Below, one piece after another: positions 54,863-62,869 of a stretch of 64,000 nt of DNA. A model generated the notes under the pieces. The model was not told where the DNA came from and did no database searches. It saw only the letters and a program-made list of their open reading frames with translations. This DNA is from Microbacteriaceae bacterium. Lineage in GTDB: Bacteria > Actinomycetota > Actinomycetes > Actinomycetales > Microbacteriaceae. Every line of letters starts with the position of its first letter. Positions within the stretch are counted from its first letter, which is position 1. Where the stretch lies: positions 248,001 to 312,000 of the forward strand of contig JAPSJW010000003.1 in assembly GCA_031177985.1 (NCBI GenBank). The letters run 5' to 3'. The position numbers and the translations under genes were made by a program.

Positions 54863-56044
54863 ATGTCCTTCGAGCCACTCATCAGCGACTTCTACGGCTT
54901 CGAGGACAAGCTCAGCGATCGCGAGAAGGAGACGATCACCGCGCTCCGCGCCTTCGTCGACGCGGAGGTGCGCCCGCTCCTCACCGACCATTGGGCACGA
55001 GCGGAGTTCTTCCCGCGCAGCGTCGTCGACGGCCTCGCCGCTCTCGGCGTCTTCGGCATGCTGTGGGAGGAGACCCGCAGGTTCGACAACTCCGCCGTCT
55101 TCCGCGGGTGGGTGGCCCTCGAGCTCGCTCGGGCTGATGCCAGCCTCGCGACGCTCGTCGGCATGCAGAACGGTCTCGTCATGGGATCGATCGGCGTGGC
55201 GGGCTCCTCCGAGCAGCGCTCCAAGTGGCTGCCCCGATTCGCGTCGGGTGAGCTGCTCGGGGCCTTCGGGCTCACCGAGCCGCTGTCGGGCTCCGACTCC
55301 GCGCAGGGCCTCCGCACGACCGCAGCCCGGGACGGTGACGGCTGGGTGCTGAACGGCGCGAAGCGCTGGATCGGCAACGGCACGGTCAGCGATGTGACCG
55401 TGATCTGGGCGAAGAGCGCAGAGGACGGCCAGGTGAAGGGCTTCCTCGTGCCGACGTCGGCCCCCGGCTACACGGCGAGGAAGATCGAGAACAAGCAGTC
55501 GCTGCGCATCGTGCAGAACGCCGACATCACCCTCGAGGACGTCCGGGTGCCCGAGTCGCACCGCCTGCAGAACGCGAACTCCTTCCGCGAGACGGCGGCC
55601 GTGCTGCGCCTCACCCGGGCGGATGTGGCCTGGGCAGCCGTCGGCAACTCGATCGGCGCGTACGAGGCGGCCGTCGCCTACGCGGGCGAGCGCATCCAGT
55701 TCGGCAAGGCGATCGGCGGCCACCAGCTGATCCAGGATCTGCTCGCCCGCAGCCTCGGCAACATCACCGCGAGCATCGCGCTGGTCACCCGGGTGTCGGA
55801 GATGCTCGACGAGGGCACGCAGCGCGACGAGCACGCATCCCTCGCGAAGGCCTTCACGACGAGTCGGATGCGCGAAACCGTCGCGTGGTGCCGCGAGCTG
55901 TTCGGAGGCAACGGCATCCTGCTCGACTACGACGTCGCCCGCTACTTCGCCGACGCCGAGGCGATCTACTCCTATGAGGGGACCCGGGAGATGAACAGCC
56001 TCATCGTCGGGCGCTCCATCACCGGCACCAACGCGTTCGCCTGA
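54863..56044 (+). CDS. acyl-CoA dehydrogenase, glutaryl-CoA dehydrogenase-like
   Basis: A 393-residue flavoprotein with the three-domain acyl-CoA dehydrogenase layout: an N-terminal helical domain, a beta-domain with AFGLTEPLSGSDSAQGLRTT and WIGNG, and a C-terminal helical domain with the catalytic glutamate in SYEGTREMNSLIVGRSITG. The last motif is closest to glutaryl-CoA dehydrogenases. The substrate is not certain. GGGAG lies upstream of the ATG. It is a single gene between manA and the polysaccharide cluster. Confidence 0.9.
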   Translation: MSFEPLISDFYGFEDKLSDREKETITALRAFVDAEVRPLLTDHWARAEFFPRSVVDGLAALGVFGMLWEETRRFDNSAVFRGWVALELARADASLATLVGMQNGLVMGSIGVAGSSEQRSKWLPRFASGELLGAFGLTEPLSGSDSAQGLRTTAARDGDGWVLNGAKRWIGNGTVSDVTVIWAKSAEDGQVKGFLVPTSAPGYTARKIENKQSLRIVQNADITLEDVRVPESHRLQNANSFRETAAVLRLTRADVAWAAVGNSIGAYEAAVAYAGERIQFGKAIGGHQLIQDLLARSLGNITASIALVTRVSEMLDEGTQRDEHASLAKAFTTSRMRETVAWCRELFGGNGILLDYDVARYFADAEAIYSYEGTREMNSLIVGRSITGTNAFA

Positions 56045-56072
56045 GCACACGGAGGCCACATGCGGCCCGGCC

Positions 56073-56078
56073 TAGACT
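56073..56078 (+). promoter_or_regulatory. -10 element for the first ligase-like gene (leaderless)
   Basis: TAGACT followed by 7 bases and the ATG at 56086. Confidence 0.6.
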
Positions 56079-56085
56079 TTCGGGC

Positions 56086-57390
56086 ATGACCCGCCGCCGC
56101 CTTCTCAGCACGGGATATGCGGTGTCGGTGCTCGTCACAGTGCTGGCCGGCGACGCCGTGCGCAACGCGCTCAGCTGGGGCGGATGGGTCGCGGTCTGCC
56201 TCGTTCTCGGGGTCGCCTCGATCGCGGTGCTCGTCACCGAGCGGGACCGCTGGCGCGTCGGGCGGCTGCCGTATCCGCTCCTCGCCTTCCTCGCTCTGGC
56301 GCTTCTCTCGATCGCGTGGTCGAACTATCGCGGCGAGACGGCGATCGCCGTCCTGGCGCAGACACTGACGAGCGCGGCCGCGATCGCGCTCGCGCTGCTG
56401 CTCGACTGGGACGAGCTGCTGGAGCTGCTCGCCAAGGTGCTCACGGCGATCCTCGGCCTCTCGATCCTGTTCGAGCTGTTCACGGCGGCCGTGCTGCGCG
56501 GGCCCCTGCTGCCCTGGTGGGCTGACTACGGCGACGTCGAGCCGCTTCCCAAGCCGCTCTACTGGTCGCGCGGGGAGCTCCTCGAGGGCGGCCGCATTCA
56601 GGGGATCGTCGGCAACGCGAGTCTGCTGGCCTTCCTCGCCCTGCTCGCGTTGATCGTCCTCGCCGTCAAGGTCTGGCGCGATCGCCGGCTCACCGTGCTG
56701 TCGGCCACCGGGCTGGTGCTCGCGGCGCTCACGATCGCCCTCACGCGATCGGCCACCATCACGGTCGCCCTCGTCGCCGTCGCCGTGGTGCTCGTCGCGG
56801 TCCTCGTCATCCGACGCACCCCGGAGGGCCGTCCGCGCGCCGTGGGCTACGGCGTGCTGGCCGGGCTCGCTGCCGCCGCCGTCGCAGCAGCGCTCGTCTT
56901 CCGCGGGGCGCTCCTGGAGGCGGTTGGCAAGAGCGAGGACCTGACGGGCCGGCTCGACATCTGGAACGCCGTAGCGGACCTCGCCGCTCAGCATCCGCTG
57001 GCCGGCTGGGGCTGGATCAGCTACTGGGCGCCATGGCGGGAGCCGTTCGCCGATCTCGTGATCAAGAACGGGGTGCAGCAGCTGCACGCCCACAACGCCT
57101 GGCTCGACGTCTGGCTGCAGCTCGGCGCGCTCGGTTTGATCGTCTTCTCGGCCTACGTGCTCTCGACCCTCGTACGCGCCTGGACGACCGCGATCGACCG
57201 CCGCGACGTCGCGGTCGGCTCCCCCGGCCGCCACAGCCCCACGACCGTGCTGCCGCTCCTGCTGCTCGTCGCCCTGCTCGTGCAGTCGGTCGCCGAGAGC
57301 CGCCTGCTCGTCGAGTACGGCTGGCTTCTGCTGACGCTGATCGCGGTGACCACGAAGGGCGGCATCGACCCGCGGCGGAGCCTGCGGTGA
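56086..57390 (+). CDS. O-antigen ligase/polymerase-like membrane protein 1
   Basis: A 434-residue protein with about 11 membrane segments and a Wzy_C-type external loop. The loop has GRLDIWNAVADLAAQHPLAG and then HNAWLDVWLQLGALG, which fits the WaaL motif H[NSQ]X9GXXG with its histidine. Such proteins join polysaccharide repeat units or attach glycans to acceptors outside the membrane. It starts from a -10 element 7 bases upstream and overlaps its paralogue by 4 bases (GTGA). Confidence 0.87.
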   Translation: MTRRRLLSTGYAVSVLVTVLAGDAVRNALSWGGWVAVCLVLGVASIAVLVTERDRWRVGRLPYPLLAFLALALLSIAWSNYRGETAIAVLAQTLTSAAAIALALLLDWDELLELLAKVLTAILGLSILFELFTAAVLRGPLLPWWADYGDVEPLPKPLYWSRGELLEGGRIQGIVGNASLLAFLALLALIVLAVKVWRDRRLTVLSATGLVLAALTIALTRSATITVALVAVAVVLVAVLVIRRTPEGRPRAVGYGVLAGLAAAAVAAALVFRGALLEAVGKSEDLTGRLDIWNAVADLAAQHPLAGWGWISYWAPWREPFADLVIKNGVQQLHAHNAWLDVWLQLGALGLIVFSAYVLSTLVRAWTTAIDRRDVAVGSPGRHSPTTVLPLLLLVALLVQSVAESRLLVEYGWLLLTLIAVTTKGGIDPRRSLR

Positions 57391-58697
57391 CCGACGCGCG
57401 AGCGCCGCGGCACCCGGTGCTGCATGCGCTGGCCCAGCTGCTCTCCGCTCCGCGGTTCGCGGCGGCCCTCGCGGTGACCATGGTGTCGACCGTGCTGCTG
57501 TCGCATGCGCTCAGGGCGGTGATGGGATGGGCCGGCCTGCTGGCGATCGTGTCGGTGCTCGCGGTGCTCGCGATCGCATCGCTGCTCGCCCAGCGCGACA
57601 CCCTCGACTGGCACGGGCTGCTGCCGCTCTCGCTGATCGTCTTCCTGGGCTGGAGCGCCGCCAGCGTGCTGTGGAGCGAGTACCAGTGGATAAGCCTGGG
57701 CGGCGTCGCCTATCAGGTCGCGATCGCCGTCCTGGGCGTGTACGTCGCGCTCGCGCGCGACACCATCCAGCTGGTCAGGTCGTTCGGCGACGCGCTGCGA
57801 GTGGTGCTCGGTCTCTCGGTCGTGCTCGAGGTGCTCGCCGGCGTGCTGCTCGACATGCCGTTCCCCTTCCTGCGCATCGCGGGCGACCTCGCGGAGGGTG
57901 GACCCATCCAGGGCGTCGCAGGCTCACGCAACCAGCTCGGCCTCATCGCGCTGATCGCGGTCATCACGTTCGCCTGCGAGCTGCTCACCCGCTCGGTGCG
58001 CCGCGGAGTGGCGATCGGGTCGCTCGTGCTCGCGACGGTCGTGCTGCTGCTCGTGCGTTCGCCGATCACCTCGGGGGTCGTCGTCGTGCTGGCCATCGCG
58101 GCGCTCGCCCTTCTGGGTCTCCGCCGAGCATCCGCCGAGACCCGACCCTTCTGGGAGCTCGGAATCGCCGTCACCGGTGTCGTGCTCGTCTTCGCCGCGT
58201 TCCTGCTGCGGGGCCGCATCCTCACCCTGCTCGACGCCACGAGCGAAGCGCAGACCCGTCTCGGACTCTGGCGGCAGCTGCTCGCCCTGATCGACGTCTA
58301 CCCGCTCGAGGGATGGGGATGGGCCGGCTACTGGCGGCCCGGGACCGCTCCGTTCACCGCGCTGAGGGTCGGGCTGCAGACACCGTCCTCGGGGCTCAAC
58401 GCCTTCCTGGACGTGTGGTTCCAGCTCGGCGTGATCGGCATGCTCGCCTTCATCGTGCTGCTGGTGCTCGCGACAGTGCGAGCGTGGCTCACAGCGGCGC
58501 GCAAGCGCACCCTCATCGCCGTGTGGCCGGCCCTCGTGCTGGTCGTGCTCGCGGTCGAGTCGTTCGCGGAGAGCTCGGTGCTCGTCGAGGTGGGCTGGTT
58601 CACCCTCGTGGCCTGCGCGGTGAACGCGTCGCGGGCGATGAGCTGGCGGCGTTACCTCAGGGACATCCGGCCGACCGAGCGCCCCTCGATCCTCTAG
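57387..58697 (+). CDS. O-antigen ligase/polymerase-like membrane protein 2
   Basis: A 436-residue paralogue of the preceding protein with the same topology and loop order (TRLGLWRQLLALIDVYPLEG, then LNAFLDVWFQLGVIG). At the motif position it has leucine instead of histidine (LNX9GXXG). The GTG start lies in a GTGA overlap with the first copy. Its TAG shares the CTAG at 58694-58697 with the convergent ABC transporter gene. The two copies probably arose by tandem duplication. Confidence 0.86.
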   Translation: MTDARAPRHPVLHALAQLLSAPRFAAALAVTMVSTVLLSHALRAVMGWAGLLAIVSVLAVLAIASLLAQRDTLDWHGLLPLSLIVFLGWSAASVLWSEYQWISLGGVAYQVAIAVLGVYVALARDTIQLVRSFGDALRVVLGLSVVLEVLAGVLLDMPFPFLRIAGDLAEGGPIQGVAGSRNQLGLIALIAVITFACELLTRSVRRGVAIGSLVLATVVLLLVRSPITSGVVVVLAIAALALLGLRRASAETRPFWELGIAVTGVVLVFAAFLLRGRILTLLDATSEAQTRLGLWRQLLALIDVYPLEGWGWAGYWRPGTAPFTALRVGLQTPSSGLNAFLDVWFQLGVIGMLAFIVLLVLATVRAWLTAARKRTLIAVWPALVLVVLAVESFAESSVLVEVGWFTLVACAVNASRAMSWRRYLRDIRPTERPSIL

Positions 58698-59449
58698 CGC
58701 CCTTCGAAGGAGGCGCGCAGCGCGTCGATGCCCTCGTCGGTGGGCCCGTCGTAGACGACCTTGCCGTGCGAGAGCACGACGACCCGGTCGCAGAGCGACT
58801 GGATCTGCTCAGCGGAGTGGCTCACGAAGATGATCGTGCGCCCCTCTCGCTGGAACTCCTCGATCTTCGCCATGCACTTGCGCTGGAAGGGCTCGTCGCC
58901 AACCGCCAGCACCTCGTCGACGAGCAGGATGTCGGGGTCGACGTGCACGGCGATCGCGAACGCCAGCCGCACGTACATGCCGGAGGAGTAGAACTTCACC
59001 TGGGTGTCGATGAAGTCGCGGATCTCGCTGAAGTCGACGATCGAGTCGAAGTACTGCTCGGTCTGCTTCTGGCTGAGACCGAGGATCGCAGCGTTGAGGA
59101 AGACGTTCTCGCGGCCGGTGAGGTCGGGGTGGAACCCCGCACCGAGCTCGAGCAGGGCGGCCATGCGTCCGCGGCGCTCGAGGGTGCCCTCGTTGGCCTG
59201 GATGATGCCGCCGATCACCTTCAGCAGGGTGCTCTTGCCCGACCCGTTCGCCCCGACCAGCCCGATCGTGGTGCCCGCCTCGATATCGAGCGTGACGTCG
59301 CGCAGCGCCCAGAAATCCTCCTTGTGGAGGTTCGAGCGCCCGAAGTTGACGATGCGCTCCTTGAGCGACTTCTCCTTGCGGATCACGAAGCGCTTCGAGA
59401 CTCCCTGCGCCCGGACGACGACAGGCGCTTCGACGGATGCTGTCGTCAT
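58694..59449 (-). CDS. wzt: polysaccharide ABC transporter, ATP-binding subunit
   Basis: A 251-residue ATPase of the Wzt/TagH/RfbE type with Walker A GLVGANGSGKSTLLK, signature-like YSSGMYVRLAFAIAVHVDP, Walker B ILLVDEVLAVGDEPF and the H-loop VSHSAEQI. The C-terminal carbohydrate-binding extension of some Wzt proteins is missing. It works with the permease encoded just upstream to export a lipid-linked polysaccharide. Its ATG overlaps the permease stop by one base (TGATG). Confidence 0.92.
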   Translation of the reverse strand: MTTASVEAPVVVRAQGVSKRFVIRKEKSLKERIVNFGRSNLHKEDFWALRDVTLDIEAGTTIGLVGANGSGKSTLLKVIGGIIQANEGTLERRGRMAALLELGAGFHPDLTGRENVFLNAAILGLSQKQTEQYFDSIVDFSEIRDFIDTQVKFYSSGMYVRLAFAIAVHVDPDILLVDEVLAVGDEPFQRKCMAKIEEFQREGRTIIFVSHSAEQIQSLCDRVVVLSHGKVVYDGPTDEGIDALRASFEGR

Positions 59450-60417
59450 CAGATCTCCTGCGCGAAGTTGCCCTGCAGACGCGAGAACACGCGCTGCGCG
59501 ATGGCCAGCAGCAGGATGCCGATCAGCCCCATGAGGAGGAGGCGGAGGTCGAGATCCGCCGGCCACGGCTGAGCCGCCGCGATGATCGGCTCCCCTGTCT
59601 GCTCGTTCGTGCCCATGACGACGTCCTGCGACCCCGCCGCCCAGATGCCCTTCTGGAAGGCGAGGATCGCGGTCGAGATCGGGCTCGCGATGTACACGTC
59701 GCCGAGCCAGGGCAGGTCTGAGCGTTCCGCTGCCTCGAGCACGAAGGACCACGAGTACACGATCGGCGACGCCCAGAAGAAGATGAGCAGAGCGACCTCG
59801 ACGAGATACTGCACGTCACGCAGGTAGACGTTGAGCGCCGACAGCAGGATCGCGAGCGCGAGCCCGTAGATCAGGATGATGAGCGTCGCAGCGGGCACGT
59901 AGAGGAGGTTCCAGGAGAGCGGGAACTGACCGAGCACGACCGTCGCGCCGACCAGCACGATCATCTGCACGCCGAAGTTGAACAGCGCCGACCCCACCGA
60001 GGCCAGTGGGAAGATCTCTCGGGGAAGGTAGACCTTCTTGATCAGCCCCGCGTTCGACACGATCGACGTCGTTCCCGCCGTGATGATCTCGCTGTACAGG
60101 CCCCACAGGGTGAGTCCGGCGAAGACGAAGATGGCGAACTGCGGGATGCCCCGCGCGGCTCCGAGGAACTGCCCGATGGCCACGTAGTAGATCAGGAGCA
60201 TCGTGAGCGGGCGGATGAGGCTCCACAGGAAGCCGAGAGCGCTGTCCTTGTACCGCTGCTTCAGCTCCCGCCGCACCAGCAGGCCCAGCAGCTCGCGGTG
60301 CGCCGCGATCTCCTTCATCCCGGCGATGAAGCCGCCTCCACCGCCGCTCACCGGCCGTCCGATGCGCTCGAAGGGCAGCGCAGCGAGCCGCTGAGCGCGT
60401 TCCTGCGCCACGCTCAT
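59449..60417 (-). CDS. wzm: polysaccharide ABC transporter, permease subunit
   Basis: A 322-residue ABC-2 permease with six membrane segments, the LVRRELKQRYKDSALGFLWS amphipathic entry and the SAGLIKKVYLPREIFP-like loop (NAGLIKKVYLPREIFPLAS). It pairs with the adjacent Wzt-type ATPase. An external loop of about 60 residues lies near the C-terminus. Its ATG overlaps the stop of the GT2 gene upstream by one base, so the export and transfer genes form one operon. Confidence 0.92.
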   Translation of the reverse strand: MSVAQERAQRLAALPFERIGRPVSGGGGGFIAGMKEIAAHRELLGLLVRRELKQRYKDSALGFLWSLIRPLTMLLIYYVAIGQFLGAARGIPQFAIFVFAGLTLWGLYSEIITAGTTSIVSNAGLIKKVYLPREIFPLASVGSALFNFGVQMIVLVGATVVLGQFPLSWNLLYVPAATLIILIYGLALAILLSALNVYLRDVQYLVEVALLIFFWASPIVYSWSFVLEAAERSDLPWLGDVYIASPISTAILAFQKGIWAAGSQDVVMGTNEQTGEPIIAAAQPWPADLDLRLLLMGLIGILLLAIAQRVFSRLQGNFAQEI

Positions 60418-61403
60418 CAGCGCAGACCCGCGTTGCGAGGATCCCCGCTCGCGGGCATCGGGTCGGGGCCGTACTGCAGCTCCTTCGTGCGCTCCAGAGA
60501 CTCCTCGAGCAGCACCCGGTTGATGCGCAGCAGATCGGCGATGATGCCGAGTGCCAGCGAGATGATCGCGCCGACGAGCAGCAGCACACCGAGGATCAGG
60601 GACTGCAGGTGGTCACCGGCGACACCGAGACCGACGAGGATGGCGTAGCGGATGAAGGGGATGGCTCCCGCGAGCCCCAGCCCGATGGCGATGGTCGCGA
60701 ACACCACGAACGGCTTGAACATCAGGTAGCTGCGCATGATCGCCTGCGACGAGCGCCAGACATGCTGCCAGTTCGACTTGAAGAGCCGCGACTCGCGCGT
60801 CTTCGGGTTGGTGTCGACCGGAACGCTCGCGATGCGCATCCGCTTGTTGCCCGCCTGGATGATCGTCTCCATGCAGTAGCTGAACTGCGTGACGATGTTC
60901 AGGTGCATGAGCGCGTGCCTGGAGTAGGCGCGGAAGCCGCTCGCCGCATCCGGGAGGTCGGTGTCGGCCGCGATGTTGACGACCTTGCTGCCGATCTTCT
61001 GCAGCAGCTTCTTTCCCGCCGAGAAGTGGGCGATCTTCTGCGTCTGCCGGTCGCCGATCGCGATGTCGGCGACGCCGTCGAGCAGTGGACGCACCAGGTC
61101 GGGGATGCGCTCCTGCGGGTACTGGTTGTCGCCGTCGGTGTTGACCACGATGTCGGCGCCGTGCGCCAGCGCGAAGTGGACCCCGTCACGGAACGAGCGA
61201 GCGAGGCCCATGTTGCGGGGGTGCCGCACGATGTGGTGCACGCCGAGCTCGCGGGCCACCTCGACCGTGCGGTCGGTGGACCCGTCGTCGATGACGAGGA
61301 TCTCCAGCTCGTCCACGCCCTCGATGGAGCGCGGGATCGTGGACAGCACGAGCGGGAGCGTCTGCTCCTCGTTCAAGCAGGGGATCTGGACGATGACCTT
61401 CAT
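60417..61403 (-). CDS. GT2 glycosyltransferase with two C-terminal membrane segments
   Basis: A 328-residue protein with a GT2 domain (about 1-230; MKVIVQIPCLNEEQTLPLVL, VIDDGSTDRTVEVA and the DxD-like NTDGDNQYPQ), and two membrane segments near 235-300. It resembles polyprenyl-phosphate sugar synthases (GtrB/ArnC/DPM type). It would load a sugar on a lipid carrier for the glycan exported by the adjacent ABC transporter. The ATG at 61403 overlaps the stop of the GT4-like gene (ATGA). Confidence 0.92.
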   Translation of the reverse strand: MKVIVQIPCLNEEQTLPLVLSTIPRSIEGVDELEILVIDDGSTDRTVEVARELGVHHIVRHPRNMGLARSFRDGVHFALAHGADIVVNTDGDNQYPQERIPDLVRPLLDGVADIAIGDRQTQKIAHFSAGKKLLQKIGSKVVNIAADTDLPDAASGFRAYSRHALMHLNIVTQFSYCMETIIQAGNKRMRIASVPVDTNPKTRESRLFKSNWQHVWRSSQAIMRSYLMFKPFVVFATIAIGLGLAGAIPFIRYAILVGLGVAGDHLQSLILGVLLLVGAIISLALGIIADLLRINRVLLEESLERTKELQYGPDPMPASGDPRNAGLR

Positions 61404-62869
61404 GCAGCCTGGGCCTTCTCTTCCGTGACGATCCTCCAGAGGGCAGACGCGTAGTCGTCCCACGTGGACCGTTGAACTCTAGCCGCCTCAGCCGTGAGGC
61501 GCTTCCTCACCTGCTCGTCGTCGAGGATCTCGACGATGGCGGCGGCGATGGCCTGGGGGTCGTGCGGGTCGACGAGGAGCGCCCCGTTGCCCTCGCCGAG
61601 CTCGCGCATGCTGCCGAAGTCCGAAGTGATGACCGGCGTCCCGTTGACGAGCGATTCGACGACGGGAAGGCCGAACCCCTCGTTGAGCGAGGGGAAGATG
61701 CTTGCCCGCGCCAGGGAGTAGAGGCTCCAGATGGTGACGTCGTCGACACCCGACAGCGTCACGATCTTGCGGCCCCTGCGCCGCAGCTGCTCGATGAGAT
61801 CGAAGACACGCTGAGCGCGCCACGCGTTGCCGCCGACGAGCACGAGGGTGAAGTCCGATCCCCTGCGCCACGCGAGCTCGGCGGCGTGGATGAGGTTGAG
61901 CCGGTTCTTGCGGGGCTCGTAGCTGCCCACGGAGAGCAGGATGCGCTCGCCCTCGAGGTCGAGCACGCGAGCCGTCTCGGCGATCTGCTCGGGAGTGGCG
62001 GTGCCGCCGTCGAACGGGAGCTGCACCTCCTCGATGGCAGGGCCGGTCAGGCCGGTGCCCGCGAGCATGCTGCGCCACCCCTCGAACTCGATCTCCGCCG
62101 CCGCCGAGATGGTGGCGATGTGGTCGAACTGGGCGAGAGCGCTGAGATACCGCGCGAACGCGCCCGGCATTCCGAGGCCGGACGTCTCCGCGCTCGTGAT
62201 GGCGATGCAGTCGAAGCCGATCGCGACGCTGCGGCGGGTCGCGTGCAGCCCGAGCGTGCGCAGTCGCGCTGACCGGGTCTCGTTCACCGCGATCTCGGGC
62301 AGCACGAACGTGGCGCGGTAGGGCACGACGAGGTGGGCGTTCGCGCCCCGCGCCTCGACACCCGAGACGGAGTCGTCGTCGAGGATGCGCTGCAGCTCGA
62401 GGGTCGTCGGCCGGCGCAGCGCCGTCGAGTCCGGCGTCCACACCACGATGTCGAGGCCCTCGTGATGGCGCCAGCGGGAGACGGTCTCGCGGGCGACCCG
62501 CTGGATGCCGGTGGTGAAGGAGCTGCGCCCGGTGTCGGTGCCGTCGATGACGATTCCACTGGTCACCTCGATGGTGCTGACGCGACGCAGCCGCGCCGCG
62601 AGTCGAGCGCGGCGCATGGCAGGACGCAGCACGGCAGGGAAGCCGTCCAGCAGCCAGGTCCGGGCGAAGGCCTGCACCTCCTCGGGCGTCGGGATGGCGG
62701 CGCCGACGACCGCGAGCAGCAAGTACGCCGCCTCGGGGTCGGGATGGGTCAGCTCGCGTTCGAACAGCCGCAGCATCTCCGTCAGAGGGATCGACGCCCA
62801 GTCGTGGGAGGGCAGCAGCGTCTCGCCCACGATGCGCAGGCGCTCCTCGATCGTCCTGGCCGCCTTCAC
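61400..62869 (-). CDS. GT1/GT4-type glycosyltransferase 1
   Basis: A 489-residue protein with an N-terminal helical extension (about 1-100) and a GT-B glycosyltransferase: TTGIQRVARETVSRW in the acceptor domain, SVGSYEPRKNRLNLIHAAEL at the donor domain start, and FPSLNEGFGLPVVESLVNGT with the E-x7-E motif. It is a cytoplasmic sugar transferase for the surface polysaccharide. It shares the order of motifs and the SYEPRKN region with the neighbour that follows, so the two are likely tandem paralogues. Confidence 0.91.
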   Translation of the reverse strand: MKAARTIEERLRIVGETLLPSHDWASIPLTEMLRLFERELTHPDPEAAYLLLAVVGAAIPTPEEVQAFARTWLLDGFPAVLRPAMRRARLAARLRRVSTIEVTSGIVIDGTDTGRSSFTTGIQRVARETVSRWRHHEGLDIVVWTPDSTALRRPTTLELQRILDDDSVSGVEARGANAHLVVPYRATFVLPEIAVNETRSARLRTLGLHATRRSVAIGFDCIAITSAETSGLGMPGAFARYLSALAQFDHIATISAAAEIEFEGWRSMLAGTGLTGPAIEEVQLPFDGGTATPEQIAETARVLDLEGERILLSVGSYEPRKNRLNLIHAAELAWRRGSDFTLVLVGGNAWRAQRVFDLIEQLRRRGRKIVTLSGVDDVTIWSLYSLARASIFPSLNEGFGLPVVESLVNGTPVITSDFGSMRELGEGNGALLVDPHDPQAIAAAIVEILDDEQVRKRLTAEAARVQRSTWDDYASALWRIVTEEKAQAA

